Shown: positions 1 through 8,716, numbered from the stretch's first letter. The stretch: 64,000 bases of DNA from CAYWRZ01 sp964460845 (GCA_964460845.1 CAYWRZ010000013.1:18217-82216), one strand, 5' to 3'. Notes: generated by a model from the sequence alone, not told the origin. Program-made: numbers and translations.

Positions 1-1848
1 ACCAAAGAAAAACGGATATGGCGTTTTTGGAAATCATCCAAATTTTTGGAATCGAACTACAAAAAAGACAAGGAAAAAATCATCGACAAGCTGAATGACA
101 AAGGCTTCAGAGATGCACGTATCATATCCGATTCGGTTTACAGCCACAACGGCAAAGCGGTAGATATCCATATCAAGCTGGAAGAAGGCAATGTGTATTA
201 TTTCCGGAACATTACCTGGGTAGGCAATACCAAATACCGGAGCTCCTACCTCGACACGCTGTTGGGCATCCACAAAGGCGATGTGTATAACCAGTCGCTG
301 CTCGAATCCAAGCTGTTCATGAGCGCCAACGGTACCGATATCACTTCGCTTTACATGGATAACGGGTACCTCTTTTTCTCCATTACTCCCGTAGAAGTGC
401 GGGTCGAAAATGATTCGATCGATTTTGAAATGCGCATCATCGAAGGGAAACAGGCACGCGACGAAAACATTATTATTCGCGGTAATACCAAAACCAACGA
501 GCACGTTATACGCCGTGAAATACGCACCAAGCCGGGCGATCTTTTTAGTCGTAACGACATTATGCGTACGCAACGCGAGCTGGCACAACTTGGCTATTTT
601 AACCCCGAAAAATTTGGCGTCAACCCCATTCCCAACCCCTACAAAGGCACGGTCGATATCGAATATACGGTCGAAGAAAAACCCTCCGATCAGGTAGAAA
701 TTTCGGGAGGCTGGGGCGCCGGACGACTCATCGGTACGCTGGGTGTTTCGTTCAATAACTTCTCGGCCCGCCGTTTCTTTAAGAAAAGCGCATGGAGGCC
801 TCTGCCTTCGGGCGATGGGCAACAGCTCAGCATACGTGCCCAATCGACCGGCACATTCTATCAGGGCTACAACGTGTCTTTTACCGAACCCTGGCTGGGC
901 GGTAAAAAGCCGCACTCCATGAGCATCAACCTTTACCATACTTTCAGCTCGCGCGATAACCTGCCCCGCAGAAATCCGGAGAAAAGCGTGCTCAAAATTA
1001 CCGGTGCTTCGCTCGGTTTCGGCCGCAGACTCAAATGGCCCGACGACTATTTCACGCTTTATGCCGAACTGCCGAGCTTCCAATATTACGAACTGCGTAA
1101 CTACGGTGGGGTATTTACCTTCTCAGACGGGTATGTAAATAACCTCAGCTTCCGGTTTACCCTGAGCCGCAACTCGATAGACCAACCGCTGTATCCGCGC
1201 TCGGGTTCACAAATCACGCTAACCACCAAGTTTACCCCTCCCTATTCCTTGTTCAACGGTCGCGATTATTCGCAACTAACTGATCAGGAACGCTATAAAT
1301 GGCTGGAATACAATAAATGGAAGTTCACTACCTCGCATTTTATGGCGCTTTCCAAAGACCGGAAGCTGGTGCTGAATGCCCGCACAGGCTTCGGTTTTCT
1401 GCTGCCCTGGAACAAGGCCGTAGGCGACTCTCCCTTTGAACGTTTCAAGCTGGGCGGAAGCGGTCTTTCGGGGCTTAACTTCATCTTCGGACAGGAAATT
1501 ATCGCGCTGCGCGGTTACGACGACGGAGCCCTTTCACAAACCGTAGGCGACCTCTTTATTGCCAAATATGCACTTGAGCTGCGTTATCCCATTTCGCTCA
1601 ATCCTAACGCTACCGTGTATATGCTCGGATTTGCCGAGGCCGGAAATACCTGGTCGAAACTGCAAAACTTCAATCCTTTTGCCGTAAAACGAGCCGCCGG
1701 TGTAGGTGTACGTATCTTCCTGCCCATGTTCGGGCTGCTCGGACTTGATTACGGCTGGGGCTTCGACAAGCTGGAAACTTACCCCGGCTTTGTACCGGGT
1801 CGTGGACAGTTCTTCTTTACCATTGGCATGAATATTGGTGAATTGTAG
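1..1848 (+). CDS. bamA: BamA, outer membrane protein assembly factor (5' truncated by window edge)
   Basis: Central subunit of the BAM complex, which folds beta-barrel proteins into the outer membrane. The frame is open from base 1, so the N-terminal signal peptide and first POTRA domains lie outside the window and the TTG at 46 is not the start. About 615 codons are visible. Window residues ~60-220 carry the last POTRA repeats (VGNTKYRSSYL and IRGNTKTNEHVIRREI are typical turns), then a 16-strand Omp85 barrel. The conserved loop-6 RGY lies at ~504-506 and the chain ends in alternating aromatic strands (GQFFFTIGMNIGEL). It is followed 38 bp later by two ompH genes, the usual Bacteroidota order, and probably shares their transcript up to the terminator at 2956. 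Confidence 0.96.
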   Translation, partial: TKEKRIWRFWKSSKFLESNYKKDKEKIIDKLNDKGFRDARIISDSVYSHNGKAVDIHIKLEEGNVYYFRNITWVGNTKYRSSYLDTLLGIHKGDVYNQSLLESKLFMSANGTDITSLYMDNGYLFFSITPVEVRVENDSIDFEMRIIEGKQARDENIIIRGNTKTNEHVIRREIRTKPGDLFSRNDIMRTQRELAQLGYFNPEKFGVNPIPNPYKGTVDIEYTVEEKPSDQVEISGGWGAGRLIGTLGVSFNNFSARRFFKKSAWRPLPSGDGQQLSIRAQSTGTFYQGYNVSFTEPWLGGKKPHSMSINLYHTFSSRDNLPRRNPEKSVLKITGASLGFGRRLKWPDDYFTLYAELPSFQYYELRNYGGVFTFSDGYVNNLSFRFTLSRNSIDQPLYPRSGSQITLTTKFTPPYSLFNGRDYSQLTDQERYKWLEYNKWKFTTSHFMALSKDRKLVLNARTGFGFLLPWNKAVGDSPFERFKLGGSGLSGLNFIFGQEIIALRGYDDGALSQTVGDLFIAKYALELRYPISLNPNATVYMLGFAEAGNTWSKLQNFNPFAVKRAAGVGVRIFLPMFGLLGLDYGWGFDKLETYPGFVPGRGQFFFTIGMNIGEL

Positions 1849-1886
1849 CGAAAAGAGTAATTTCGAAACGGAAAAAATTATTTGCC

Positions 1887-2396
1887 ATGAAAAATATGCT
1901 TGTATTGTTTACGGCGCTGTTCTTTTTCGGAGGAAGCGCTTACGCACAGAAATACGCGTACGTGAACACCCAATATATCCTTGAAAAAATTCCGGAATAC
2001 CAGGAAGCACAGAAAAAAATCGACAACCTTTCGGAACAATGGCAGAAAGATGTGGAAGCCCGCTTTGCCGAAGTGGAAAAACTCTATCAGGCTTATCAGA
2101 AAGAGCAAATCCTGCTGCCCGACGATATGAAGAAAAAGCGCGAAGAAGAAATCATTCAGAAAGAACGCGAAGCCAAAGAATTTCAAAAGCAGATATTCGG
2201 TGTGAACGGCGAGCTTTTCCAAAAACGCCAGGAACTGATCAAACCGATACAGGATCGCATTTACAAAGCTATACAGGAAGTAGCCGAACAGGGGGGCTTT
2301 ACTTTTATCTTCGATAAAGCCAACTCTTCTACCATCCTGTATGCAGACCCCAAGACAGACAGAAGCGATGCTGTCCTTAAAAAGTTAGGCTTATAA
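1887..2396 (+). CDS. OmpH/Skp family periplasmic chaperone (first copy)
   Basis: Periplasmic holdase that keeps unfolded outer-membrane proteins soluble on their way to BAM. It is 169 aa with a clear signal peptide (residues 1-20, cleavage after SAYA before QKYAYVN). The N-terminal strand YAYVNTQYILEKIPEY is the family hallmark. Residues ~35-130 form the long Lys/Glu-rich helical hairpin (KKKREEEIIQKEREAKEFQ), and a C-terminal strand (FTFIFDKANSSTILYADP) closes the body. It lies between bamA and a second ompH, so the three are almost certainly co-transcribed. Confidence 0.93.
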   Translation: MKNMLVLFTALFFFGGSAYAQKYAYVNTQYILEKIPEYQEAQKKIDNLSEQWQKDVEARFAEVEKLYQAYQKEQILLPDDMKKKREEEIIQKEREAKEFQKQIFGVNGELFQKRQELIKPIQDRIYKAIQEVAEQGGFTFIFDKANSSTILYADPKTDRSDAVLKKLGL

Positions 2397-2424
2397 ATTC
2401 TATTAAATCTCACCTTTGATCACA

Positions 2425-2928
2425 ATGAAAAAGTTAATTGCACTTTTTGCAGTCATCCTGTGCGCTAACGTTGGAACGGCAATCGCCCAGAAACTCGGAC
2501 ACGTAAATTTTCAGGAGCTGATGCTGAGTCTGCCCGAGCGTAAACTCGCCGAAGACTCCCTGCGTAAAGAAGCTACCCGTATGGAGGATGAAATCAAACG
2601 TATGAATGCTCGTTATGAGCGGCTGGTGCAGGAATTCAACGAAGATGACAAAGCCGGTAAGCTGGTGGGAGCTATCAAAGAAAACCGCTACGCCGAAATC
2701 ATGGATTTCCAGCAACGTATCAGCAAATTTGAAGAGTTTGCACAAGAAAGCCTTTCTAAAAAAGAAAACGAGCTGCTCGCGCCCATGGTAGAAAAAGTAA
2801 AAGCCGCCGTAGGTAAAGTCGCCAAAGCACAAGGCATCAGCTATGTGCTCGACGTAAGCCAGCTCATTTTTGTAGAAGGGGGCACCGACCTGCAATCGCT
2901 CGTAAAAAAAGAGCTCACTACGCCTTAA
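2425..2928 (+). CDS. OmpH/Skp family periplasmic chaperone (second copy)
   Basis: Second Skp-like chaperone, 167 aa from the ATG at 2425; an upstream in-frame TTG at 2416 is possible, but the ATG gives a normal signal peptide (MKKLIALFAVILCANVGTAIA, cut before QKLGHVNF). The family N-terminal strand LGHVNFQELMLSLPERK is followed by a charged coiled coil (~40-125) and the C-terminal strand SYVLDVSQLIFVEGG. The two copies differ clearly in sequence, so this is an old duplication. Paired ompH genes behind bamA are usual in Bacteroidota. A strong terminator follows. Confidence 0.93.
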   Translation: MKKLIALFAVILCANVGTAIAQKLGHVNFQELMLSLPERKLAEDSLRKEATRMEDEIKRMNARYERLVQEFNEDDKAGKLVGAIKENRYAEIMDFQQRISKFEEFAQESLSKKENELLAPMVEKVKAAVGKVAKAQGISYVLDVSQLIFVEGGTDLQSLVKKELTTP

Positions 2929-2955
2929 TTCCTCTTCAGCAAAAGATTTTGCCTC

Positions 2956-2984
2956 AACCCGCCGCGAATTCCGGCGGGTTTTTT
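2956..2984 (+). terminator. Rho-independent terminator of the bamA-ompH-ompH transcript
   Basis: A perfect 9-bp stem AACCCGCCG / CGGCGGGTT (2956-2964 and 2972-2980) with a 7-nt loop, followed by TTTT and a further T-rich stretch. It sits 28 bp after the second ompH and just before murI, so murI needs its own promoter or read-through. Confidence 0.85.
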
Positions 2985-2995
2985 AATTTTAGTAT

Positions 2996-3886
2996 ATGCA
3001 GTTTGCACCTCCCAACGCTTCACAACCCATCGGTATCTTCGACTCAGGTATCGGCGGACTCACTGTGGCCAAAGCCATACGCAAGCTGCTACCCGCCGAA
3101 ACGCTTATCTATTTCGGAGATACCGCCCATTTCCCTTATGGCGATCGTTCGGAAGAATCGATTCTTTTCTACAGCCTGAAAATTGCCCGCTTCCTCCAGC
3201 AACAGCATTGCAAAATTATTGTCATTGCCTGCAATACCGCCTCTTCGTACGCATTCGAAATGCTCGAAAATTTCATGCAGGAACATCAAATCACGGTAAT
3301 CAACGTGATAGACCCGGTGGTTAATGAGGTAGCGACACTTCCGCACCTGCAGAAAACAGGTGTAATCGGTACCAAAGGCACTATTCAGTCGGGCATTTAC
3401 GAAAAAAAACTTCGTGCGCTGAATCCCAATCTGAATATTGCGCCGCTGGCTACTCCACTGCTGGCACCGATGATAGAAGAAGGTTTTTTCAGTCAAAAAA
3501 TTTCAAAGACGATTATCGGGTCGTATCTCGACCATCCGATATTAGCAGGTATCGACTCACTGATACTGGCCTGCACGCATTATCCGCTCATAAGACGCGA
3601 AATCAACGCGCTTTACGAAGAGAAAGTCGCCATTATCGATTCGGCCGAAATCGTAGCGCGACACGTGGCTAAGGTGTTGGAAGAAAAAGGATTGCTTCAC
3701 GAAGGGAAAGGCGGAAAACATCATTTTTATGTATCGGATTATACCGATACCTTCGGCAAAAGCGCAGGGCGTTTTTTTCACCACCACATACGGCTCGAAG
3801 AAGCCGACATCTGGGGACTCAACAATATTTCCAAAGCTATTCAACAAGCCGAAGCGGAAGACGCCGCCGGCGAACCGCTTATTTAA
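2996..3886 (+). CDS. murI: Glutamate racemase
   Basis: Cofactor-independent enzyme that interconverts L- and D-glutamate to supply D-Glu for peptidoglycan. It is 296 aa. The substrate-binding start IGIFDSGIGGLTVAKAI is at ~12-28. The two catalytic cysteines sit in their classic contexts: IACNTASS (Cys ~79) and LACTHYPLI (Cys ~193). The ATG at 2996 lies only a few bases after the terminator hairpin, with no good Shine-Dalgarno sequence, so initiation may be leaderless or A/T-driven as is common in this phylum. Its 3' end overlaps the convergent carbonic-anhydrase-like gene by 8 bp. Confidence 0.95.
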   Translation: MQFAPPNASQPIGIFDSGIGGLTVAKAIRKLLPAETLIYFGDTAHFPYGDRSEESILFYSLKIARFLQQQHCKIIVIACNTASSYAFEMLENFMQEHQITVINVIDPVVNEVATLPHLQKTGVIGTKGTIQSGIYEKKLRALNPNLNIAPLATPLLAPMIEEGFFSQKISKTIIGSYLDHPILAGIDSLILACTHYPLIRREINALYEEKVAIIDSAEIVARHVAKVLEEKGLLHEGKGGKHHFYVSDYTDTFGKSAGRFFHHHIRLEEADIWGLNNISKAIQQAEAEDAAGEPLI

Positions 3887-4394
3887 ACCAGCCCGAATAC
3901 ATCACGTAATTATCGGCTATACGGCGTATTTCGCCGTCGAAAAGTTCCTGACTCACTTCCTTTACCTTACGCGCCGGCACACCGGCGTACACGCTGCCAC
4001 TTTCGACGCGGGTGCCTTCCAGCACTACCGCACCGGCCGCTATAATGGAATTGGATTCGATCACGCAACCGTCCATTACAATGGCACCCATGCCTATCAG
4101 CACATTGTCGTGTACCGTACATCCGTGCACAATGGCGCGATGCCCAATAGACACATTGTTGCCTATGGTAGTAGGCGCTTTTTGATAGGTGCAATGAATA
4201 CAGGCGCCGTCCTGCACATTGACCTTATGGCCCATACGAATGGAATTGACATCGCCGCGCACTACCGCCGTAAACCAAAAGCTGCACTGATCGCCACATT
4301 CTACATCGCCTACTATGGTCGCATTTTCAGCGATAAAGCAGTCTTTTCCAAAACGAGGTTCTTTTCCGTTGACAGGTAACAATAGCGGCGGCAT
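3879..4394 (-). CDS. Gamma-carbonic-anhydrase-like left-handed beta-helix protein
   Basis: Member of the hexapeptide-repeat gamma-carbonic anhydrase/YrdA family, 171 aa from the ATG at 4394; an in-frame ATG at 4424 adds ten residues that do not resemble family members. Imperfect hexapeptides run through most of the chain (FIAENATIVGDVECGDQCSF, IGMGAIVMDGCVIESNSIIA). Histidines expected to bind metal at the subunit interface appear in SIGHRAIVHGCTVHDNVLIG. Family members form trimers; some hydrate CO2 and many have no proven activity, so the metal site is supported but the reaction is inferred. The C-terminal helix (EIRRIADNYVMYSGWFK) is typical. Confidence 0.88.
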   Translation of the reverse strand: MPPLLLPVNGKEPRFGKDCFIAENATIVGDVECGDQCSFWFTAVVRGDVNSIRMGHKVNVQDGACIHCTYQKAPTTIGNNVSIGHRAIVHGCTVHDNVLIGMGAIVMDGCVIESNSIIAAGAVVLEGTRVESGSVYAGVPARKVKEVSQELFDGEIRRIADNYVMYSGWFK

Positions 4395-4435
4395 AACACT
4401 TGATTTTATCCCGAAAAATAACATTTTGCCGGGCG

Positions 4436-4473
4436 ATAAAAAAATCCCTTTCCGCAGAAAGCAGAAAGGGATT
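4436..4473 (-). terminator. Terminator of the leftward metal operon
   Basis: A 10-bp perfect stem AATCCCTTTC / GAAAGGGATT (4443-4452 and 4464-4473) with an 11-nt loop. On the minus strand it is followed by TTTTTT, placing it just downstream of the heavy-metal protein gene that ends at 4492. Confidence 0.8.
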
Positions 4474-4491
4474 CAAAGAAAAAAGCGCTAT

Positions 4492-4833
4492 TTATTTACC
4501 GTGCTGTCCTTCTTCCCGACAGCATTTGGGCAGCCTGGCAAAGGCTTTCGGGTCGGCTTTGCGATCGTCGGCATCGTATCCGATACGGGTCACCGCTTCG
4601 CGAATCTTATCGGGAGTGGTTTTGTCCTCTCGGTATTTCACGTGAATTTCACGCTGTTCCAAATCGACATGTACCTCTTTTACCCCTTTTTCAAACACCA
4701 ATTGGCGCTCGATACGATCTTTACACATATCGCATACCGTCGAGGTTTGAATAGTGAGCGATTTTTCTTCTTTCTGCGCCATCGCCGGTACAGCGAAAAG
4801 CCAAAACAGACATAAGATCAATAATTTATTCAT
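4492..4833 (-). CDS. Periplasmic heavy-metal-associated (HMA) domain protein
   Basis: A 113-aa secreted protein with an N-terminal signal peptide (cleavage after AMA, ~19) followed by a ferredoxin-like HMA fold. The metal-binding CxxC is Cys34-Asp-Met-Cys37. The pattern of strands and helices (SLTIQTSTVCDMCKDRIERQ, GVKEVHVDLEQREIHVKY, IREAVTRIGYDADD) matches MerP/CopZ-type chaperones. A second pair, CC, lies near the C-terminus (LPKCCREEG) and could add a metal site. It is the last gene of a three-gene leftward operon with a TonB-dependent receptor (44 bp upstream) and a HYC_CC_PP protein, so it probably handles the metal imported by that receptor. Copper is a guess. Confidence 0.88.
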   Translation of the reverse strand: MNKLLILCLFWLFAVPAMAQKEEKSLTIQTSTVCDMCKDRIERQLVFEKGVKEVHVDLEQREIHVKYREDKTTPDKIREAVTRIGYDADDRKADPKAFARLPKCCREEGQHGK

Positions 4834-4877
4834 GATTGTAATTTTTAATCGGAACCATTTCCGCGTGAAATTTATTT

Positions 4878-7112
4878 TTAGTTAAGCGAAAGACGTAGCC
4901 CGGTGTACACTACCTGTCCGTTGAGCGGACCCCAAATCATAGAGGCATCAAAATGCGGACCGAAAGGATCATCGGCACCCATAATCGGATTACGCTGCCT
5001 GAAGCCCAGCAGGTTCTCTCCTCCTACATACCATTCGAAATGGCGGAACACCTTTGTAACCTGAAAATGCAGGATGTAGAAATCTTCGCTGCGTTCGGGG
5101 AAACGGTAATGCTCGGGCACGCTCTCTGTAGAAGGTAAACGCGAGGCGCTGAACCAATTGCTGATCAGATCAAATTTCCATTTGTCGTTGCGGGTATGAT
5201 AGCTCAGGTTCAGCATGACACGGTGCCGGGGCAGCATCGGTTTTTCAAGCAGCACACCGCTGTAGGTGCTTTTTACGAGGTAATGCTTATACGCCAGCTT
5301 GGCGGTAAGTCCGCGACGCAGCTCTACGTCGAGGTCAGCTTGTGCGCTGTGTGAAAACGAACGCCCCGAAAGGTTGTAAAACAACAGCATATTCGGATCA
5401 TAATCCATATCTACTACTACCTGATCCTTAAAATAAGTATAGTAGTAATCGAGATTAAGCGATGCCTCACGTCCCAGCCACGAAAAATAGCGGGTAATTC
5501 CGCCACCCACATTGAGGGTCTCTTCGGGCCGAAGCGCTTCGAGCCTATACACGGTACGCGAGCTGACCAGTGCGGCACTGTTTTCCATCAGCACATTGGG
5601 TGTACGAAAACCCGTTCCGCCCGAAAGCCTGAACACGGTACTCGGGCTGGGGTTGTAACGCAGGTGCATCCGGGGTGTCAGCTTAAATCCGTAAAGGTTA
5701 TGGTAATCGCCTCTCAGTCCTGCCAAGAGCGAAAACTTGTCGAGGTAATTAAAATGGTATTCGGCAAAGGCACCCGGCACCAGTTCGGTGCGCTCCATAG
5801 GCATACCGATATAATTTTCACGAAAACGATCGTAAAGGAAGCTCAGCCCGACTTTGTAGTTGTGCAGCGAAGTATTGATTACGTCCTGAAAAATGAGGTT
5901 GACGTAAGCATTCTGCTGCTCCGCATCGTAAGTACGCAATCCGTAATACGAATTAACCGCATGGTATTTTCCAGAAGCGATAATACCTAATGAGCGGGTC
6001 ACAGAATTGGGAAACAGGTATCCGTTTTTCACAAACCCTTCGATCAGCCGCGTGCGAATTCCGATTCCATACGCATTGGTCGTTGTCCTGTCGAAAGCCG
6101 GATTAAAATGAAGCTGTCCGCCTGTTTTATCTTCGTAAATTCCTCTTACGCCTATGACCTGCTCGCTGTTTTCACCCTGTATTTTCCAGCGGTTAAACAC
6201 GTTTAGCTGCTGCGAAAGCGGATTGTCAAGAAAGCCGTCGCGATTGATGTCGTTTTTCGCAAAAATACCGCTACCGTGGGTAAACAGCAGCGTGCTTACT
6301 TTGTCGTTAAACTTATGATTGAGGTGCACATTGGCTTCTCCCCTGCCAAGCGAATTGCCGTAAAAGTTCAGGAAAACTTTATCGGCACGGGGATCTTCGG
6401 GCTTAAGAAACTCTACATTGATCTGCCCGGTCATTGACTCGTACCCGTTAAGCACCGAGCCCACGCCTTTGGTCACGTAAATAGATTCTATCCAGGTACC
6501 CGGAATATAAGAAAGCCCCGAACTGGCCGAGAGTCCGCGCACCAAAGGTACGTTCTCGGTGAGCAATTGGGTGTATATTCCACTCAATCCCAACATCTGT
6601 ATGGCTTTGGTACCCGACATGGCATCGGTGTACATCACATCGACCGAAGCGTTCGACTCGAAACTTTCGGAAAGGTTACAGCAGGCCGCTTTACGAAGCT
6701 CTTTGATGCCTATTTTTTCGGTATTGATGGGCTTGATCGCACTGTATTCGGTAGCCGGCTGCCCCGAATTAATGGTCAGCTCACCGAGCGTAAGCGTTTC
6801 GGACAACACAATCGGAAGCGCGGCAGGTAAGCGGTCGCCGTACAGTACCAGCGTGTCTGATTGATAACCTATAAAGCTGACTACTAAATAATTTATACTG
6901 TCGCCCGGCCATGCAAGCGCAAAACGCCCCCCCGCATCGGTAAGGGTATGAAAAGAGGTGTCGGCCCAGTACACACTGGCTCCTTCCAGGGGTACGGGAA
7001 CCCCGTCTTTAGTCTCACCGCTTACGGTACCGCTCACGATCGGCTGTGCAGACAGGCCGGTAAGCGAAAAAAGCAGTAAGACAGTAACACTGAATTTCTG
7101 AATGAATGACAT
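4878..7112 (-). CDS. TonB-dependent outer membrane receptor with CarboxypepD-like N-terminal domain
   Basis: Outer-membrane active transporter, 744 aa. A signal peptide (~1-22, ending LSAQ) is followed by a carboxypeptidase-regulatory-like beta-sandwich (~25-105; GTVSGETKDGVPVPLEGASV, GGRFAL), then the plug (~120-240; MLGLSGIYTQLLTENVPLVRG, GYESMTGQINVEF) and a 22-strand barrel ending in YTGLRLSLN. No SusD gene follows, so it is a stand-alone receptor, not a SusC polysaccharide system. Its operon partners (HMA protein downstream, HYC_CC_PP upstream) point to a metal or metal complex as ligand. The FNGQ-type and cysteine details do not identify which metal. Confidence 0.93.
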   Translation of the reverse strand: MSFIQKFSVTVLLLFSLTGLSAQPIVSGTVSGETKDGVPVPLEGASVYWADTSFHTLTDAGGRFALAWPGDSINYLVVSFIGYQSDTLVLYGDRLPAALPIVLSETLTLGELTINSGQPATEYSAIKPINTEKIGIKELRKAACCNLSESFESNASVDVMYTDAMSGTKAIQMLGLSGIYTQLLTENVPLVRGLSASSGLSYIPGTWIESIYVTKGVGSVLNGYESMTGQINVEFLKPEDPRADKVFLNFYGNSLGRGEANVHLNHKFNDKVSTLLFTHGSGIFAKNDINRDGFLDNPLSQQLNVFNRWKIQGENSEQVIGVRGIYEDKTGGQLHFNPAFDRTTTNAYGIGIRTRLIEGFVKNGYLFPNSVTRSLGIIASGKYHAVNSYYGLRTYDAEQQNAYVNLIFQDVINTSLHNYKVGLSFLYDRFRENYIGMPMERTELVPGAFAEYHFNYLDKFSLLAGLRGDYHNLYGFKLTPRMHLRYNPSPSTVFRLSGGTGFRTPNVLMENSAALVSSRTVYRLEALRPEETLNVGGGITRYFSWLGREASLNLDYYYTYFKDQVVVDMDYDPNMLLFYNLSGRSFSHSAQADLDVELRRGLTAKLAYKHYLVKSTYSGVLLEKPMLPRHRVMLNLSYHTRNDKWKFDLISNWFSASRLPSTESVPEHYRFPERSEDFYILHFQVTKVFRHFEWYVGGENLLGFRQRNPIMGADDPFGPHFDASMIWGPLNGQVVYTGLRLSLN

Positions 7113-7178
7113 AAAATATCCGGTTTACTAAAACAATCGTTTTACAAGAAATGCCTCTTCGGCATTTCTCACCGGAAA

Positions 7179-7652
7179 TCAAATACGGAGAATCTGTGTA
7201 AAGGCTAATATGTCCCTGCCTTGTCGTAAAGGCGGGTGATCGGGAGTAGGAAGCTGCGTGTCGGATTCGGATACCGCTACCGGCATCACGAAGCATACTT
7301 CAGGCAATAGCACCGGCGAGAGGAGCAGTGGTATTTCGGTAAAATAAACCGGAATATATTCCTCTATCTGTAACTGACGGCTAAACTCGCTGTCGGCGCA
7401 GCAGGACTTATGCGTATGCGATACTACAGCAGGTTCTTTTGGGCTTTTGCAACAGCCTTCTTCTTTTTCTTCTTTGGGATTTTCCTGATGTGCATTACAG
7501 GTATTGCGATCGGAGGTAAGGCTGTACTGTGTTTTATCGGCCGAGAAGCAATGATGACGATAAATGGTAAAACCCGTTCCGGCTCCTATAAAGAGCAGGA
7601 GAAGCAGGTATGCCACTGTATGCCGGAATATATTTTTAAACCTGATCTGCAT
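7179..7652 (-). CDS. HYC_CC_PP family small membrane protein
   Basis: A 157-aa protein from the ATG at 7652; a longer frame exists, but its extra 52 residues lie over the promoter and look random. One N-terminal membrane segment (~10-28, TVAYLLLLLFIGAGTGFTIY) is followed by the features that name the family: RHHCF, paired cysteines GCCK and SCCAD, and a C-terminal PPLRQGRD tail. Such proteins occur in Bacteroidota beside TonB receptors and metal chaperones, as here, 66 bp upstream of the receptor. The His/Cys content suggests metal binding in the periplasm, but no function has been shown. It is the first gene of the operon. Confidence 0.75.
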   Translation of the reverse strand: MQIRFKNIFRHTVAYLLLLLFIGAGTGFTIYRHHCFSADKTQYSLTSDRNTCNAHQENPKEEKEEGCCKSPKEPAVVSHTHKSCCADSEFSRQLQIEEYIPVYFTEIPLLLSPVLLPEVCFVMPVAVSESDTQLPTPDHPPLRQGRDILAFTQILRI

Positions 7653-7662
7653 TATATAGTTG

Positions 7663-7670
7663 CAAAAATA
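7663..7670 (-). promoter_or_regulatory. -7 box for the HYC_CC_PP-TonB-HMA operon
   Basis: On the minus strand, TATTTTTG matches the Bacteroidota -7 consensus TAnnTTTG. It lies 10 bp upstream of the chosen ATG, so the mRNA would have a very short or no leader. No good -33 TTTG is seen. Confidence 0.4.
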
Positions 7671-7757
7671 AACCCTTTTCCAGCTAAATCCTATCCTTTT
7701 TCCACGCTGATAATTGGAATCCCAACAGCGGAACGCACAAAAAAGTGCCGAAATCCT

Positions 7758-7765
7758 TAACTTTG
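7758..7765 (+). promoter_or_regulatory. -7 box for the Nfu gene
   Basis: TAACTTTG is an exact match to TAnnTTTG on the plus strand, 56 bp before the Nfu start. No clear -33 element is visible. Confidence 0.45.
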
Positions 7766-7821
7766 TAGCCGAAATCCGGATCAATCCCGGTAAACGCTTA
7801 CCCTTCAACCGACTTTAGGCC

Positions 7822-8430
7822 ATGTTTGCGACCAATGTATATGCCGAAATGACTCCGAATCCTGCTACGATGAAATTTGTAGCCGACCGTATGATTATTC
7901 CCGGTCACGGAGTAGCCGAATACCTGAATGCCGCCGATGTAAACGGCAGCTCTCCCTTAGCCGAAGCTTTATTTAATTTTCCGTTTGTAAAAAGCGTATT
8001 TGTCGCGGCTAACTTCGTTACCGTCACCAAGACCGACACGATAAGCTGGGATTTTATCACGATGGAATTGCGCGAATTCGTATCTGATTTTCTTCGAAAA
8101 AACGAATGGGCGGTAACCCGTTTGCCGGAAGCGCAACCCCGTGCCGAAGGAGAAGCAGCACCGGCTTTACCCGGCGGCGGACATGCCGAGCCACAGAGCG
8201 AAACGGATGAAAAAATTATCAGTCTGCTCGACGAATACGTACGTCCTGCAGTAGAAAGTGACGGAGGTGCCATTCACTTCAAATCGTTTCACGAAGGCCA
8301 GGTCACACTGGTACTCAAAGGAGCCTGTAGCGGCTGTCCTTCTTCGACCGCCACACTTAAGAACGGTATCGAAACCATGCTGAGGGAAATGTTACCCGAA
8401 GTAAATGAAGTGGTCGCCGAAGCGCAATAA
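7822..8430 (+). CDS. Nfu/NifU-type iron-sulfur cluster scaffold protein
   Basis: Cytosolic carrier that assembles or delivers Fe-S clusters to apo-enzymes. It is 202 aa. Residues ~5-95 form the Nfu N-terminal domain (MTPNPATMKFVADRMIIPG, LFNFPFVKSVFVAANFVTV). A short Ala/Gly/Pro-rich linker (~100-125) follows, then the NifU C-terminal domain (~128-195) with the cluster ligands Cys169 and Cys172 in KGACSGCPSS. The linker differs in length from other Nfu proteins, which is normal. It stands alone between oppositely directed operons, with its own -7 box. Confidence 0.92.
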   Translation: MFATNVYAEMTPNPATMKFVADRMIIPGHGVAEYLNAADVNGSSPLAEALFNFPFVKSVFVAANFVTVTKTDTISWDFITMELREFVSDFLRKNEWAVTRLPEAQPRAEGEAAPALPGGGHAEPQSETDEKIISLLDEYVRPAVESDGGAIHFKSFHEGQVTLVLKGACSGCPSSTATLKNGIETMLREMLPEVNEVVAEAQ

Positions 8431-8569
8431 TTCTCTAAAAACCTTTTCTACTTCCTGCCATTTACTGTCAGGGATCCGGTCGTAATGTCGGCTTATGTCA
8501 GCCTATTGGCAAAACGTCAGGTTAATTTTGTTTGGTCTCAGCTCCTTTATGAGATAAAAAGGTATTATA

Positions 8570-8671
8570 ATGTTTTATAAAAACAATTTTGATGCATTGC
8601 GTGAAATATTCTATTACCTGACAAAAAACGCCGGATACAGTACAGAAAAAGGAATTATCTCCAGCCATTAG
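8570..8671 (+). CDS. Possible 33-aa small protein (uncertain)
   Basis: The 286-bp gap between the Nfu and urocanate hydratase genes holds one short plus-strand frame: ATG at 8570, TAG at 8669, product starting MFYKNNFDALREIFYYLTKN. An AAAAGG stretch lies about 6 bp before the ATG, and TTTG occurs upstream at 8530-8534, but no clear -7 box accompanies it. The composition is protein-like (aromatic and charged), but the length is within chance. It could equally be a remnant or a leader peptide. Confidence 0.22.
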   Translation: MFYKNNFDALREIFYYLTKNAGYSTEKGIISSH

Positions 8672-8716
8672 AAGCCGGAAACGCAAGGAAAAAGGGCGTA
8701 AGAAAACAGGTAACGT

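Noticed and set aside
46..48. TTG as the start of bamA
   Set aside because: The frame is open back to base 1 and the sequence before it (RFWKSSKF) is part of a POTRA domain, so the gene is cut by the window edge.
34..1083. 349-aa minus-strand frame
   Set aside because: It is the reverse of bamA; bamA is conserved and the reverse frame has no recognisable domain.
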